Assembly (NCBI RefSeq): GCF_009498525.1
Contig: NZ_QSNT01000005.1
Location: 126,718 to 190,717, forward strand
DNA: 64,000 nt
Source: Rhizobium sp. ICMP 5592
GTDB taxonomy: Bacteria > Pseudomonadota > Alphaproteobacteria > Rhizobiales > Rhizobiaceae
Direction: 5' to 3'
Part shown: piece by piece, positions 43,187-52,202 of the stretch
How positions within the stretch are numbered: position 1 is the stretch's first letter
Layout: the number at the start of each line of letters is the position of its first letter
Program-made: the position numbers and the translations under genes
Notes under the pieces: generated by a model
What the model was told of the DNA's origin: nothing
What the model saw: only the letters and a program-made list of their open reading frames with translations
The model's database searches: none

Positions 43187-45028
43187 TCAATAGACGCGTG
43201 CCTTGGGCTCGATCTTGTGCGGATCGATGCCTTCGGCGATCAGTTCGGTATGGACGGGACGATAGTCGAGCTTGACGTCGCCTGCTTCGTTAACCCACGC
43301 AAGCGTATGCTTGCGCCAGTTCTCGTCGTCGCGGCCGCCGAATTTGCCTTCGGTGAAGTCCTCGCGGGCATGCGAGCCGCGGCTCTCCTTGCGGGCCTCG
43401 GCGCCGTAGATCGTCGCGATGGCGTTGGTCATCAGATTGTGCAGTTCCAGCGTCTCGATGAGATCGGAATTCCAGATCAGCGAACGGTCGGTGACCTTGA
43501 TATCGGACAGTTCCTTCCAGATCTCCGAAATGCGACGGCAGCCGGATTCCAGCGATTCCTGCGTGCGGAACACGGCGGCGTCTTCCTGCATGGCGCGCTG
43601 CATTTTCTCGCGCAGTACCGCCGTCGGCGTACTGCCGCTGGCATGACGCAGGCGGTCGAAGCGATCCATGATCTTGTCGCAGGCAGCAACATTGACCGGC
43701 GGGACCGGGCTATTGCGGTCGATGACTTCACCGGCACGAATGGCAGCGGCACGGCCGAAGACCACGAGGTCGATCAACGAATTGGAGCCCAGACGATTGG
43801 CGCCATGCACCGAGGCGCACCCGGCTTCGCCGACAGCCATCAGGCCCGGCAACACGCGCTCGGGATTGTCGCTGTCGGCATTCAGCACTTCGCCCCAATA
43901 ATTGGTCGGAATGCCGCCCATATTGTAGTGAACGGTCGGCAGAACCGGGATCGGCTCACGGGTTACGTCGACGCCGGCGAAGATGCGCGCACTCTCGGAA
44001 ATGCCCGGCAGGCGCTCGTGCAGCACGGCCGGATCGAGATGGTCGAGATGCAGGAAGATATGGTCCTTGTTCTTGCCGACCCCACGACCCTCGCGGATCT
44101 CCAGCGTCATGCAGCGAGAAACGACGTCACGCGAGGCAAGGTCCTTCGCCGAGGGAGCATAGCGCTCCATGAAGCGCTCGCCTTCGGAATTGACGAGATA
44201 CCCACCTTCGCCGCGCGCACCTTCGGTGATGAGACATCCCGAACCGTAAATGCCGGTCGGATGGAACTGCACGAATTCCATGTCCTCCAGCGGCAGTCCG
44301 GCGCGGGCCACCATGCCGCCGCCGTCGCCGGTGCAGGTATGGGCCGAGGTTGCAGAGAAATAGGCACGGCCATAGCCACCGGTCGCCAGCACCACCATCT
44401 TGGCGGCGAAGCGATGGATCGTGCCGTCATCCAGGCACCAGGCGACAACGCCGGTGCAGCGGCTGCCGTCATCCGACATGATGAGGTCGAGCGCGAAATA
44501 CTCGATGAAGAATTCGGCATTGTTGCGCAGCGACTGGCCGTAGAGCGTGTGCAGGATGGCATGGCCGGTACGGTCGGCAGCAGCGCAAGTGCGCTGCACC
44601 GGCGGTCCCTCGCCGAAATTCTGCATGTGGCCGCCGAATGGGCGCTGATAGATTTTGCCTTCCTCGTTGCGCGAGAAGGGCACGCCGTAATGCTCAAGCT
44701 CGTAGACGGCTTTCGGCGCTTCCATGACCATGTATTGCATGGCGTCGACGTCGCCGAGCCAGTCGGACCCCTTGACGGTATCGTAGAGATGCCATTGCCA
44801 GCTGTCCGGCGTCATGTTCTGCAGCGAGGCGGCGATGCCGCCCTGGGCTGCGACGGTGTGCGAACGGGTCGGAAATACCTTAGTGATGCAGGCGGTACGG
44901 AAGCCCTGTTCGGCCATGCCGAGCGTGGCGCGCAGGCCGGCGCCGCCGGCGCCGACGACGATCACATCATAGGAGTGATCGACATACTTGTAGGCTTTGC
45001 CATTCTGAGCGGATGAGTTCGGTGCCAT
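43187..45028 (-). CDS. sdhA: Succinate dehydrogenase flavoprotein subunit
   Basis: 613 residues. FAD loop VVGAGGAGLRATLG, the flavinylation site SHTVAAQGGI (His covalently bound to FAD), the active-site region HPTGIYGSGCLITEGARGEGG (in part) and the capping domain. It oxidises succinate to fumarate on the cytoplasmic face of the membrane. It starts seven bases after the sdhD stop. Confidence 0.98.
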   Translation of the reverse strand: MAPNSSAQNGKAYKYVDHSYDVIVVGAGGAGLRATLGMAEQGFRTACITKVFPTRSHTVAAQGGIAASLQNMTPDSWQWHLYDTVKGSDWLGDVDAMQYMVMEAPKAVYELEHYGVPFSRNEEGKIYQRPFGGHMQNFGEGPPVQRTCAAADRTGHAILHTLYGQSLRNNAEFFIEYFALDLIMSDDGSRCTGVVAWCLDDGTIHRFAAKMVVLATGGYGRAYFSATSAHTCTGDGGGMVARAGLPLEDMEFVQFHPTGIYGSGCLITEGARGEGGYLVNSEGERFMERYAPSAKDLASRDVVSRCMTLEIREGRGVGKNKDHIFLHLDHLDPAVLHERLPGISESARIFAGVDVTREPIPVLPTVHYNMGGIPTNYWGEVLNADSDNPERVLPGLMAVGEAGCASVHGANRLGSNSLIDLVVFGRAAAIRAGEVIDRNSPVPPVNVAACDKIMDRFDRLRHASGSTPTAVLREKMQRAMQEDAAVFRTQESLESGCRRISEIWKELSDIKVTDRSLIWNSDLIETLELHNLMTNAIATIYGAEARKESRGSHAREDFTEGKFGGRDDENWRKHTLAWVNEAGDVKLDYRPVHTELIAEGIDPHKIEPKARVY

Positions 45029-45035
45029 GATGCAA

Positions 45036-45416
45036 TTATCCTACGAACGCGATCTTCAGAATGGCGAAGAGACAGAGCCCCGCCATGACAATCGCGAAGA
45101 ATGTGTTGAGCATGAGAAGGACGATCTTGCCGAATTCGCCGTGGACATAGTCCTCGATGATAACCTGCATGCCGAGCTTCATGTGAATAATGCCAGAGAT
45201 CACCATCAGGCCCATGATGACGGCGACGAAGGGATTCGACAGCGCGTGCACGACTTCCGCATAGGGAGCGCCGGCATAGATGATCAGAAAAATGACGAAG
45301 AAGATGAAGAGCGGGACGTTGGCGACGGCAGTCAGGCGCTGGCGCCAGAAATGGTCGGTGCCTTCCTTGGCGGAGCCGAGGCCGCGGACTTTGCCCAAAG
45401 GGGTACGCATATCCAT
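45036..45416 (-). CDS. sdhD: Succinate dehydrogenase hydrophobic anchor subunit
   Basis: 126 residues with three membrane helices. The haem-ligand region reads GIIHMKLGMQVIIEDYVHGE, with the His of IIHMK and the conserved Asp-Tyr near the quinone site. AAAGGA precedes the start. It anchors SdhAB with SdhC. The 71-base gap from sdhC contains a small hairpin (CCGAAG ... CTTCGG). Confidence 0.94.
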   Translation of the reverse strand: MDMRTPLGKVRGLGSAKEGTDHFWRQRLTAVANVPLFIFFVIFLIIYAGAPYAEVVHALSNPFVAVIMGLMVISGIIHMKLGMQVIIEDYVHGEFGKIVLLMLNTFFAIVMAGLCLFAILKIAFVG

Positions 45417-45487
45417 GAGAAATATCCTTTAAAGCCATGATCCCGAACCGAAGGACCGCAAAGCGGCTTCGGACAGGATCACGCCGA

Positions 45488-45886
45488 TCAAACCAGCCGG
45501 ATGGCGATGCCGATGATCCAGACCAGCGCGGTCAGACAGAGCGAACCAATGAGCGTCGCCTTGGCCAGCTTGGTCGAGAATTCCTTACCGAAGCCGTAGC
45601 CGAGGTCCCACATGAAATGGCGCAGACCGCCGAGCATGTGATGGAGCAGCGCCCATGTGTAACCGAACAGCACGAGCCGACCGATGATCGTTCCCATGAT
45701 CCAGTTGACCAGGTCGAAATAGCCCTGGCCCGTGGCCGCGGCGATCAGCCACCAGGCAACCAGCACCGTGCCGAAATAGAGCGCGCCACCGGTGATGCGG
45801 TGAACGATCGACATGATCATGGTGGGAATAGGCTTGTAGATTTGCAGATGCGGCGACAAGGGCCGGTTTTGTGTGACGTTCGCCAT
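45488..45886 (-). CDS. sdhC: Succinate dehydrogenase cytochrome b556 subunit
   Basis: 132 residues with three membrane helices. RPLSPHLQIYKPIPTMIMSI and SIVHRITGGALYFG are the SdhC signatures, and HHMLGGLRHFMWD contains the haem-ligand His. First gene of sdhCDAB; its promoter lies in the 313-base divergent region upstream. Confidence 0.96.
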   Translation of the reverse strand: MANVTQNRPLSPHLQIYKPIPTMIMSIVHRITGGALYFGTVLVAWWLIAAATGQGYFDLVNWIMGTIIGRLVLFGYTWALLHHMLGGLRHFMWDLGYGFGKEFSTKLAKATLIGSLCLTALVWIIGIAIRLV

Positions 45887-46199
45887 CAGAACCTCGCGGC
45901 GTTACGATACGCTTCTATCCCGGATGTCTCCGGGGCAACGCACATGCGCGGGAAAATCCTGTGTGCGTTGCATCAATTGCGACCATTAATCACGGAAAGG
46001 CACGGCGACAAGCACAATTGCTGTCTGCCTCGAATTTAATCGATTCGGATCGTTCAACATCTTTGGCGCGTGCGCGCAATCGAGATCCCCTGATTGGCGC
46101 CCCGATATAATTTTCCCGCCCGCCGAGTGGACTTAACCCTGCTCTTGCGGCATTCTGTTCTTCATATTTTATTAAGGATTTAGCGGGCGAGGAATACGC
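45887..46199. other. Divergent promoter region of sdhCDAB and the 46200 gene
   Basis: No gene seen. It must contain outward promoters for both sides. A TATAAT is at 46106-46111 on the plus strand without an obvious -35. AT-rich sequence at 46160-46180 next to the 46200 start fits a promoter for that gene. No riboswitch or RNA gene is recognised. Confidence 0.5.
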
Positions 46200-46604
46200 A
46201 TGCGGCAGCATCTTTTCAAGGCAACGACGCTTGTTTTGGCGGCAGCCGCCGGTCTTTCATCCGTATCGGCCTTGGCGGGCGATTATCGCCGGGAACATCG
46301 GCCGTTTCATCATTCCGGCCCCCATCGGTTGCAGGAAATCTCCTGGCCGCAGCGCTCGGCACAACCGCAGCCGGACAAAATCGTCCTGATGGACCGGCAA
46401 TATGCGGCGGATATCGGCACCTATGCCGGAACCGCGGATGTCTACCAGGCCAATGATGGAACCTACGTCCTCGGTTATGGCGGCTATGGCCAATACCCCG
46501 GCAAACCCGCGACGCGGCTGAGACCAAGAGCCCAGGTGATCGATATCAAGCTTGCCCGCAATGCCTGCTCCTACGAAGCCGGCGTTTGCGTGATTCGGCC
46601 GTAA
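46200..46604 (+). CDS. Small secreted protein of unknown function
   Basis: 134 residues with a clear signal peptide (MRQHLFKATTLVLAAAAGLS, cleavage after SALA near residue 26). The mature part is rich in His, Arg, Gly and Tyr, with a GTYVLGYGGYGQYPG stretch and two cysteines near the C-terminus (NACSYEAGVCV). No domain is recognised. It is probably periplasmic or surface-exposed. The gene is alone on the plus strand, divergent from sdhC and ending six bases from the convergent methyltransferase gene. Confidence 0.75.
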   Translation: MRQHLFKATTLVLAAAAGLSSVSALAGDYRREHRPFHHSGPHRLQEISWPQRSAQPQPDKIVLMDRQYAADIGTYAGTADVYQANDGTYVLGYGGYGQYPGKPATRLRPRAQVIDIKLARNACSYEAGVCVIRP

Positions 46605-46610
46605 GGATCG

Positions 46611-47261
46611 TTAGTCGGCGAGAAACCGCCAGACCGTCGTCTTCTTGACTTCGCTATCCTCCAGCGCCCGCGTCACCGGCACCTGATAGCTGGCCTGCGC
46701 CTCCAGCCGATCCCTGGGCAAGTAGGCGCGGCCTGGATCGCCGACCAGAACCAGAAGCCCCTCCCTCGCCAGCCGCCGGAACCAGGGAATGAGGCGATCG
46801 GCAAAATCGCGATCGTAAAAGACATCCCCGGCGAGAACGACATCGGCATCGATTGCCTGATCCACGAGATTATCGCCGGTGAAATCGAGCGCGACTTCGT
46901 TTTCCACGGCGTTCAATCGCACCGCCGTTTCCGCCCAGGGATCGATATCGGCGGCGAGCACCCGGCTCGCGCCCGCAAGCTTCGCCGCAATCGCCACCAA
47001 CCCCGAGCCGGTGGCGAAATCGACAACCCGCTTGCCGACGACCTCGTCGGGATGGTCAAGGATATAGCGTGCAAGCCCCTGCCCGCCGGCCCAGGCAAAA
47101 GCCCAGAAGGGCGGCGGCAGGCCGATCTCCTCAAGCTCTTCCTCCGTCTTCAGCCAGAGATCATGGGCTTCGCTGGCCAGATGCAACCGGATCTCCGGCG
47201 TATGCGGCGGCGCCATGACGCTGGTGTTCGCACGGATGAATGTCTCCGGATCGGTCTTCAA
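46611..47261 (-). CDS. Class I methyltransferase, likely ETF-beta lysine methyltransferase type (METTL20-like)
   Basis: 216 residues. Motif I is VVDFATGSGLVAIAA (residues 79-93) and motif II AADIDPWA. Residues 146-149 read DVFY, the D-x-x-Y post-II motif of the lysine methyltransferase group that includes human METTL20; an Agrobacterium homolog was reported to methylate the electron-transfer flavoprotein beta subunit. PPPFWAFAWAGGQGLARYI near residue 49 is also as in that group. The substrate is inferred from these features. Last gene of the tsaD-gpsA-YciI-EVE run, 21 bases after the EVE gene. Confidence 0.8.
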   Translation of the reverse strand: MKTDPETFIRANTSVMAPPHTPEIRLHLASEAHDLWLKTEEELEEIGLPPPFWAFAWAGGQGLARYILDHPDEVVGKRVVDFATGSGLVAIAAKLAGASRVLAADIDPWAETAVRLNAVENEVALDFTGDNLVDQAIDADVVLAGDVFYDRDFADRLIPWFRRLAREGLLVLVGDPGRAYLPRDRLEAQASYQVPVTRALEDSEVKKTTVWRFLAD

Positions 47262-47282
47262 GGCGCCCTCGGGTCGGAAGTG

Positions 47283-47714
47283 TCAAACAGGCGGATTGTC
47301 GAGCTCGCCCATGCGGCAGACTTCGAGATACTCATCATCCGTCACCGGCTGCACGGAAAGCCGCATCGAGGTCACCAGCGACATCTGCGACAGCTTCGGA
47401 TTGGCCTTGATATCCTTCAGCGACACCGGCTTCGGCATATCGCGCACGGCGCGGATATCGACGCAATCCCAGCGCGGATCGTCCTTGGCCGTCGCGTCGG
47501 GATGCGACAGCGCGCAGACCTCGACAATACCGACGATCTCCAGCCCATCATTGGAATGATAGAAGAAGCCCTTGTCGCCGATCTGCATCGCCCGCATGTT
47601 GTTACGGGCGAGATAGTTGCGAACGCCGGTCCAGGCCGTGCCCTCGCTCCCGGCATCCTTCTGCTGCTGCCAGGACCAGGAGGACGGCTCGGATTTATAC
47701 AGCCAATGCGCCAT
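47283..47714 (-). CDS. EVE-domain protein
   Basis: 143 residues, all one EVE/PUA-like domain. It begins HWLYKSEPSSWSW, and TGVRNYLARNNMRAMQIGDKGFFYHS (in part) is the family's core, with the Trp and Asn residues of the base-binding pocket. LVTSMRLSVQPVTDDEY closes it. EVE domains bind modified bases in DNA or RNA; the free-standing form resembles human THYN1. Its start is three bases after the YciI stop. Being in the same run as tsaD, which makes t6A in tRNA, is suggestive but not proof of a shared RNA role. Confidence 0.93.
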   Translation of the reverse strand: MAHWLYKSEPSSWSWQQQKDAGSEGTAWTGVRNYLARNNMRAMQIGDKGFFYHSNDGLEIVGIVEVCALSHPDATAKDDPRWDCVDIRAVRDMPKPVSLKDIKANPKLSQMSLVTSMRLSVQPVTDDEYLEVCRMGELDNPPV

Positions 47715-47717
47715 GCC

Positions 47718-48011
47718 TCATGCCTCCGGATTGTTGAAGACCCAGTTGAACGGCTTGACCTCGACGCTCTCGAACAGGCCGGCCTTGGCATAGGGATCGG
47801 AATCGGCAATCGCCTGCGCCGCCTCGATCGTCTCAGCATTGACGATGACCAGGCTGCCATTCGGCTTGCCGTCGGCATCAAGGAACGGCCCCGCCATTTT
47901 CAGCGTGCCCTCGGCATTGAGCTTGTTCAGATGCTCGACATGGGCGGGACGCGTATCCATGCGGACATTCAGGTGACCGGGCTTGTCCTTGCAGACAAAG
48001 GCAAACAGCAT
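47718..48011 (-). CDS. YciI-family protein
   Basis: 97 residues from the ATG at 48011, supported by GGAG nine bases upstream. Ferredoxin-like alpha/beta fold with MLFAFVCKDKPGHLNVR, the conserved His-x-x-His-like RPAHVEHLNKL, and AGPFLDADGKPNGSLVIV. The proposed active pair His/Asp of YciI proteins is present. Function of this family in rhizobia is not established. The frame is open upstream to a second start with a stronger ribosome site at 48224, so a longer form of 168 residues is possible. Confidence 0.85.
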   Translation of the reverse strand: MLFAFVCKDKPGHLNVRMDTRPAHVEHLNKLNAEGTLKMAGPFLDADGKPNGSLVIVNAETIEAAQAIADSDPYAKAGLFESVEVKPFNWVFNNPEA

Positions 48012-48224
48012 TGTTTTATTCTCCATTTGAAAATGCGGCGACTGATCCGCTTCCGCGGGATCATCGCCAAATGAAATCTCGCGCACCTTGGTACGAGGCC
48101 GCCGGAGATCAAGATCAACTCCGACCAACGGCGAATTGCGTAAAGCTGCCCACAAGCCACCCTTTTTGGGCAACTCTTCGGGTGCCGTCCGATTTTCGTC
48201 ATCGTGCTTTTCTGGCTCGTCCAT
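48012..48224 (-). other. In-frame upstream extension of YciI resembling an antitoxin C-terminal tail
   Basis: From the ATG at 48224, preceded by GGAGG five bases upstream, 71 codons read without a stop straight into yciI. The encoded segment is charged and probably disordered. It contains GLWAALRNSPLVGVDLDL followed by RRPRTKVREISF, a pattern seen in C-terminal tails of Phd/YefM- and VapB-type antitoxins. No DNA-binding domain or toxin gene is next to it. It is either a real N-terminal extension of YciI, a separate leader, or a remnant fused by chance. Confidence 0.4.
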
Positions 48225-48293
48225 GAAACCCTCCAGCTTTGTCAGTGAAATACATCTAACAAGGACGATGCTCAACGGAGCACAGTAGCTTCA

Positions 48294-49283
48294 TCATTCC
48301 GTCGTGATCGGCCGCGTCATCAATTGCTCGATGGCGGTCGGGATATCCAGCTTGCCGTCGATTATGGCCGAAACGGCTTCGGTGATCGGCATGTCGACAC
48401 CGAGCCCCTGCGCCAGTTTTGCCGCGATCGAGGCGGCATAGGCGCCTTCGACCAGCTCTCCATGCGAGGGATCGACCGTCTGGCCCTGGCCGAGCGCGAT
48501 ACCGAAGCGCAGATTGCGGGATTGGTGGCTGGTGGCGGTCAAGACAAGATCGCCAAGGCCGGAAAGCCCGCGCACGGTCTCGGCCTTGCCACCCTTGGCA
48601 AAGACGAAGCGCGACATCTCGGCAAGGCCGCGGCTGATCAACGCCGCACGCGCCGAATCGCCGATCCCTCGTCCTTCGACAATGCCGCAGGCGATCGCCA
48701 GCACATTCTTCAGAGCGCCGCCTAGTTGCACGCCAACACGGTCGGAGGAGGCGTAAAGGCGGAAGGTGGGGCCTGAAATCGCCTGTGCCAGCCGTTCCGC
48801 CACTGCCATGTCGGCCGCCGCGATCGCCATGGCCGTCGGCAGGCCCTTGGCAATATCGGTGGCAAAGCCTGGCCCGGAGAGAACGGCGATGGCGTGGTGC
48901 GGCAATTCGCGTTCCAGCATCTCGGTCAGAAGATCGCCAGAGACCTTGTCGATGCCCTTGGCGCATGTAACGACAACGGCGTCAGGCGCGAGATAGGGGC
49001 CATAATGACGCGCCGCGTCGGCCTGCGCCTGCGACGGCATGGCGAAGAGGACGATGCTTGCATCCAAAATCGAATCCGGCTCGGCGGAAAAAAGCAGTGA
49101 ATCCGGCAGTTCGATGCCGGGCAATGCCGTGTCATTCATCCGGTCGGTATTGAGATCGGCTATCAGGGCCGCCTTGCGCCCGACCAGCGTCACCTGGCTC
49201 TTGCCCGTCAAAGCGATGACGGTGGCGAGCGCCGTGCCGAAAGCGCCGGCGCCGATGACCGCGATCCGTTCCTTGCTGCTCAT
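48294..49283 (-). CDS. gpsA: Glycerol-3-phosphate dehydrogenase [NAD(P)+], biosynthetic
   Basis: 329 residues. N-terminal IAVIGAGAFGTALATVIA, the substrate-site Lys in TCAKGID, and LSGPGFATDIAKGLPTA; the C-terminal helical domain has GVQLGGALKNVLAIACGI. It reduces dihydroxyacetone phosphate to the glycerol 3-phosphate used for phospholipids. Its start overlaps the tsaD stop by four bases. Confidence 0.97.
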   Translation of the reverse strand: MSSKERIAVIGAGAFGTALATVIALTGKSQVTLVGRKAALIADLNTDRMNDTALPGIELPDSLLFSAEPDSILDASIVLFAMPSQAQADAARHYGPYLAPDAVVVTCAKGIDKVSGDLLTEMLERELPHHAIAVLSGPGFATDIAKGLPTAMAIAAADMAVAERLAQAISGPTFRLYASSDRVGVQLGGALKNVLAIACGIVEGRGIGDSARAALISRGLAEMSRFVFAKGGKAETVRGLSGLGDLVLTATSHQSRNLRFGIALGQGQTVDPSHGELVEGAYAASIAAKLAQGLGVDMPITEAVSAIIDGKLDIPTAIEQLMTRPITTE

Positions 49284-50377
49284 GCCTTCGCTCCTCGTTT
49301 GCCATGCCCCAGAAGCTTTTCCGCCTTCTGATCGAGCGGCCAGCGCGAGCGAGGCTGCACATCGAGATTGTCAGGTGCAGCACCCGTCGCCATGCGCTCC
49401 AGCCCCGCCCAGGCGATCATCACGGCATTGTCAGTGCAGAGGCTCAGCGGCGGCGCGATGAAGCGGAAACCGTTGAGATCGCAAAGTTCCTGCAGCGTAC
49501 GACGCAGCTCAAGATTGGCGGCGACGCCGCCGGCAACCACCAGCGCCGGCTTCTCTGCCGTCTTCGGAAATTCGTTCTTGAAACGCTGCAGCCCGCGCCC
49601 GATCCGGTCCTTCAACGTACGCGAGACCGCCTTCTGGAAGGAGGCGCAGATATCAGCAATGTCCTGCTCGCTTACCGGCGCGATCGTCGTTGCCGCCAGC
49701 CGCACCGCGGTCTTCAAGCCGGAGAAGGAAAAATCGAGCCGGGCCTCGCCGACCAGCGGCCGTGGAAGATCGAACCGATCCGGATTGCCGTTCTTCGCCG
49801 CCGCCTCGACCGCCGGGCCGCCGGGATAGGGCAGCCCGAGCAGCTTTGCCGTCTTGTCGAAAGCCTCGCCCAGCGCATCGTCGATCGTCGTGCCCCAGCG
49901 CTCGTACTGGCCGACGCCACGCACCAGGATCAATTGCGTATGGCCGCCGGAGACCAGCAGCATCAGATAGGGGAAGGCGAGGCCATCCGTCAGCCGTGCC
50001 GTCAGCGCATGGCCTTCCAGATGGTTGATCGCATAGAGCGGCTTGCCGGTTGCCCTGGATATCGCCTTGCCGGTCATCAGCCCGACGAGCAGACCGCCGA
50101 TCAGGCCGGGGCCGGAGGTAGCGGCGATGGCATCGACATCGGCCAGCGACACATTGGCGCGCTTCAGGGCCTCGTCGATCAGCGTATCCAGTGCCTCGAC
50201 ATGGGCGCGCGCAGCAATCTCGGGCACGACGCCGCCATAGGCGCTATGCTCGTCCAACTGGCTCAAAACAACGTCTGAGCGTACGATGGCGGTGCCATCA
50301 TCCTGGCGCTCGACAATGGCCGCGGCGGTTTCGTCGCAGCTTGTTTCGATGCCGAGAATACGAAGAAAGGACGCCAT
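49280..50377 (-). CDS. tsaD: tRNA N6-threonylcarbamoyladenosine transferase TsaD
   Basis: 365 residues of the Kae1/TsaD ASKHA family. ILGIETSCDETAAAIV at the start, the metal-binding NHLEGHALTA with two His, the phosphate loop SGGHTQLI, and VAGGVAANLELR near the C-terminus. It transfers the threonylcarbamoyl group to A37 of ANN-decoding tRNAs. First gene of the minus-strand run, divergent from hemC. Confidence 0.97.
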   Translation of the reverse strand: MASFLRILGIETSCDETAAAIVERQDDGTAIVRSDVVLSQLDEHSAYGGVVPEIAARAHVEALDTLIDEALKRANVSLADVDAIAATSGPGLIGGLLVGLMTGKAISRATGKPLYAINHLEGHALTARLTDGLAFPYLMLLVSGGHTQLILVRGVGQYERWGTTIDDALGEAFDKTAKLLGLPYPGGPAVEAAAKNGNPDRFDLPRPLVGEARLDFSFSGLKTAVRLAATTIAPVSEQDIADICASFQKAVSRTLKDRIGRGLQRFKNEFPKTAEKPALVVAGGVAANLELRRTLQELCDLNGFRFIAPPLSLCTDNAVMIAWAGLERMATGAAPDNLDVQPRSRWPLDQKAEKLLGHGKRGAKA

Positions 50378-50461
50378 GGAAGTCGTTCGATGCCTGTTGG
50401 TCGATTGCGATAAAGCGGAAATATGGTTACGGGGACTGTCGGTAACAACGGATCAAAGCGG

Positions 50462-51391
50462 ATGCAAACAAAACCTTTCCGGATCGGCACGCGCGGCAGC
50501 CCGCTAGCATTGGCGCAGGCACACGAAGCCCGCGACCGCCTGATGGCGGCGCACGGGCTGCCGGAAGAAATGTTCGAGATCGTCGCTCTGACCACCAAAG
50601 GCGACCGCATCGCCGATCGTGCGCTGGCGGAAATCGGCGGCAAGGGCCTGTTCACGGAAGAGCTGGAAGAGAAACTGACCTCGGGCGAGCTGGACTTCGC
50701 CGTGCACTCCGCCAAGGACATGGCGACGAAACTGCCGGACGGGCTGGCGCTGACCGCCTACCTGCCGCGCGAGGATATTCGCGATTCCGTCATCGGCCGC
50801 ACCGCGCCGAAGCTGATCGAGCTGCCGCATGGCGCGACCGTCGGCTCGGCCTCGCTGCGCCGTCAGGCGCTGATCCGCCGCCTGCGCCCCGATATCAACG
50901 TCATCACCTTTCGCGGCTCGGTCCAGACCCGGCTGCGCAAGCTGGAAGAGGGACAGGCGGACGCGACGCTCCTGGCTGTCGCCGGCCTGAAACGGCTCGG
51001 CAAGGTGGACGTGATCACCGATATCCTCGACCCCGACGCATTCCCGCCGGCACCGGCACAGGGCGCGATTGGCATCGAAAGCCGCATCGGCGACAAGAGG
51101 ATGAACGACCTCCTCGCCGCCATCAACGATAGCCCGACCTTCGATACCGTCTCCTGCGAACGCGGCTTCCTCGCCGCGCTCGACGGCTCCTGCCGCACGC
51201 CGATCGCCGGCTATGCCGTCTGCGAGGGCGATCATATCCGCTTCTTTGGCATGATCCTGACGCCCGACGGCCAACAGGTGCACACCACCACCATCGAGGG
51301 CCACCGCAGGGATGCCGAGGCGCTCGGCACCAATGCCGGCCAGGCGATCCGCGCCGAGGCTGGCAGCACCTTCTTCGAAGACTGGACCTGA
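50462..51391 (+). CDS. hemC: Porphobilinogen deaminase (hydroxymethylbilane synthase)
   Basis: 309 residues from the ATG at 50462; an upstream in-frame ATG at 50423 would add 13 residues unlike other HemC proteins. RIGTRGSPLALAQA, VHSAKDM with the catalytic Asp region, GSASLRRQA, and GSCRTPIAGYA with the Cys carrying the dipyrromethane cofactor. It condenses four porphobilinogens. hemD follows six bases later. Confidence 0.97.
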   Translation: MQTKPFRIGTRGSPLALAQAHEARDRLMAAHGLPEEMFEIVALTTKGDRIADRALAEIGGKGLFTEELEEKLTSGELDFAVHSAKDMATKLPDGLALTAYLPREDIRDSVIGRTAPKLIELPHGATVGSASLRRQALIRRLRPDINVITFRGSVQTRLRKLEEGQADATLLAVAGLKRLGKVDVITDILDPDAFPPAPAQGAIGIESRIGDKRMNDLLAAINDSPTFDTVSCERGFLAALDGSCRTPIAGYAVCEGDHIRFFGMILTPDGQQVHTTTIEGHRRDAEALGTNAGQAIRAEAGSTFFEDWT

Positions 51392-51397
51392 TCGCCC

Positions 51398-52123
51398 ATG
51401 CGCGTCGTCGTCACCCGCCCCCAGCATTCGGGTGAACGCACTGTCCGGCGGCTGACGGAGATGGGACATGAGGCACTGTCGCTGCCGCTGTCGGAGCCGG
51501 TGCACGATGTCGAAGCAGCCCGACAGGCGCTATCGGAAACGCAAGATGCGATTGCCGTCACCAGCGCCGAAGCGATCCGCGCCCTGGCCGCACTGGGCCA
51601 AAATATCGCGCCTCATCTAGGCCGCCCGCTTTTCGCGGTCGGCAAGGCGACGGCGAAAGAGGCGAGAGATCTTGGCTTCACGAATGTTCTTGCCTCCGAA
51701 GGCAGCGGCATCGAACTCGCGGAGCTGATTGCCCGCAGCCAAGCCGGCATGCGGCAGCCCCTGCTCTATCTCGCTGGTTCGCCGCGCGCTGCCGGCTTTG
51801 AAACCAGATCGATGGAATTGAAGATGCCGCTGCGGACGGTGGAATGCTATCACATGCTGGATATCGTCCCCGACGATGCGGCCCTTCGCAAGTTTTTTGT
51901 CGATATCCGCGCCGACGCCGTACTGCTCTATTCTCGCCAGACGGCGCTGCGCTTTTTCAGCCTGCCCTTCCTGCTGAAACACCCGTATGCCCTTGCCCCG
52001 ACAAGGTTCCTCTGCCTCAGTGAAGCGATTGCGGATGCTGTTCCGGCATTGCTGCGCGCCCATGCGGATATTGCAGCCATGCCGGATGAAGACAGTCTTC
52101 TGGCGCTTCTGACGACGGAGTAA
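51398..52123 (+). CDS. hemD: Uroporphyrinogen-III synthase
   Basis: 241 residues. Low sequence conservation is normal for HemD, but the pattern fits: VVVTRPQHSGERTVRRL at the start, AVTSAEAIRALAALG, LFAVGKATAKEARDLGF, YLAGSPRA and VECYHMLDI, followed by ADAVLLYSRQTALRFF. It closes and inverts ring D of hydroxymethylbilane. Position directly after hemC makes this secure. Confidence 0.94.
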   Translation: MRVVVTRPQHSGERTVRRLTEMGHEALSLPLSEPVHDVEAARQALSETQDAIAVTSAEAIRALAALGQNIAPHLGRPLFAVGKATAKEARDLGFTNVLASEGSGIELAELIARSQAGMRQPLLYLAGSPRAAGFETRSMELKMPLRTVECYHMLDIVPDDAALRKFFVDIRADAVLLYSRQTALRFFSLPFLLKHPYALAPTRFLCLSEAIADAVPALLRAHADIAAMPDEDSLLALLTTE

Positions 52124-52202
52124 GGCCTCAATTTTGATCTAAGCTCTTTCCATATTCGACTTGTCTGTCTAACCTCGCTGCAGCGCATGAAAAGAGGACC
52201 TC

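Noticed and set aside
43088..45016. 642-codon open frame on the plus strand
   Set aside because: Antisense to sdhA, which is fully intact.
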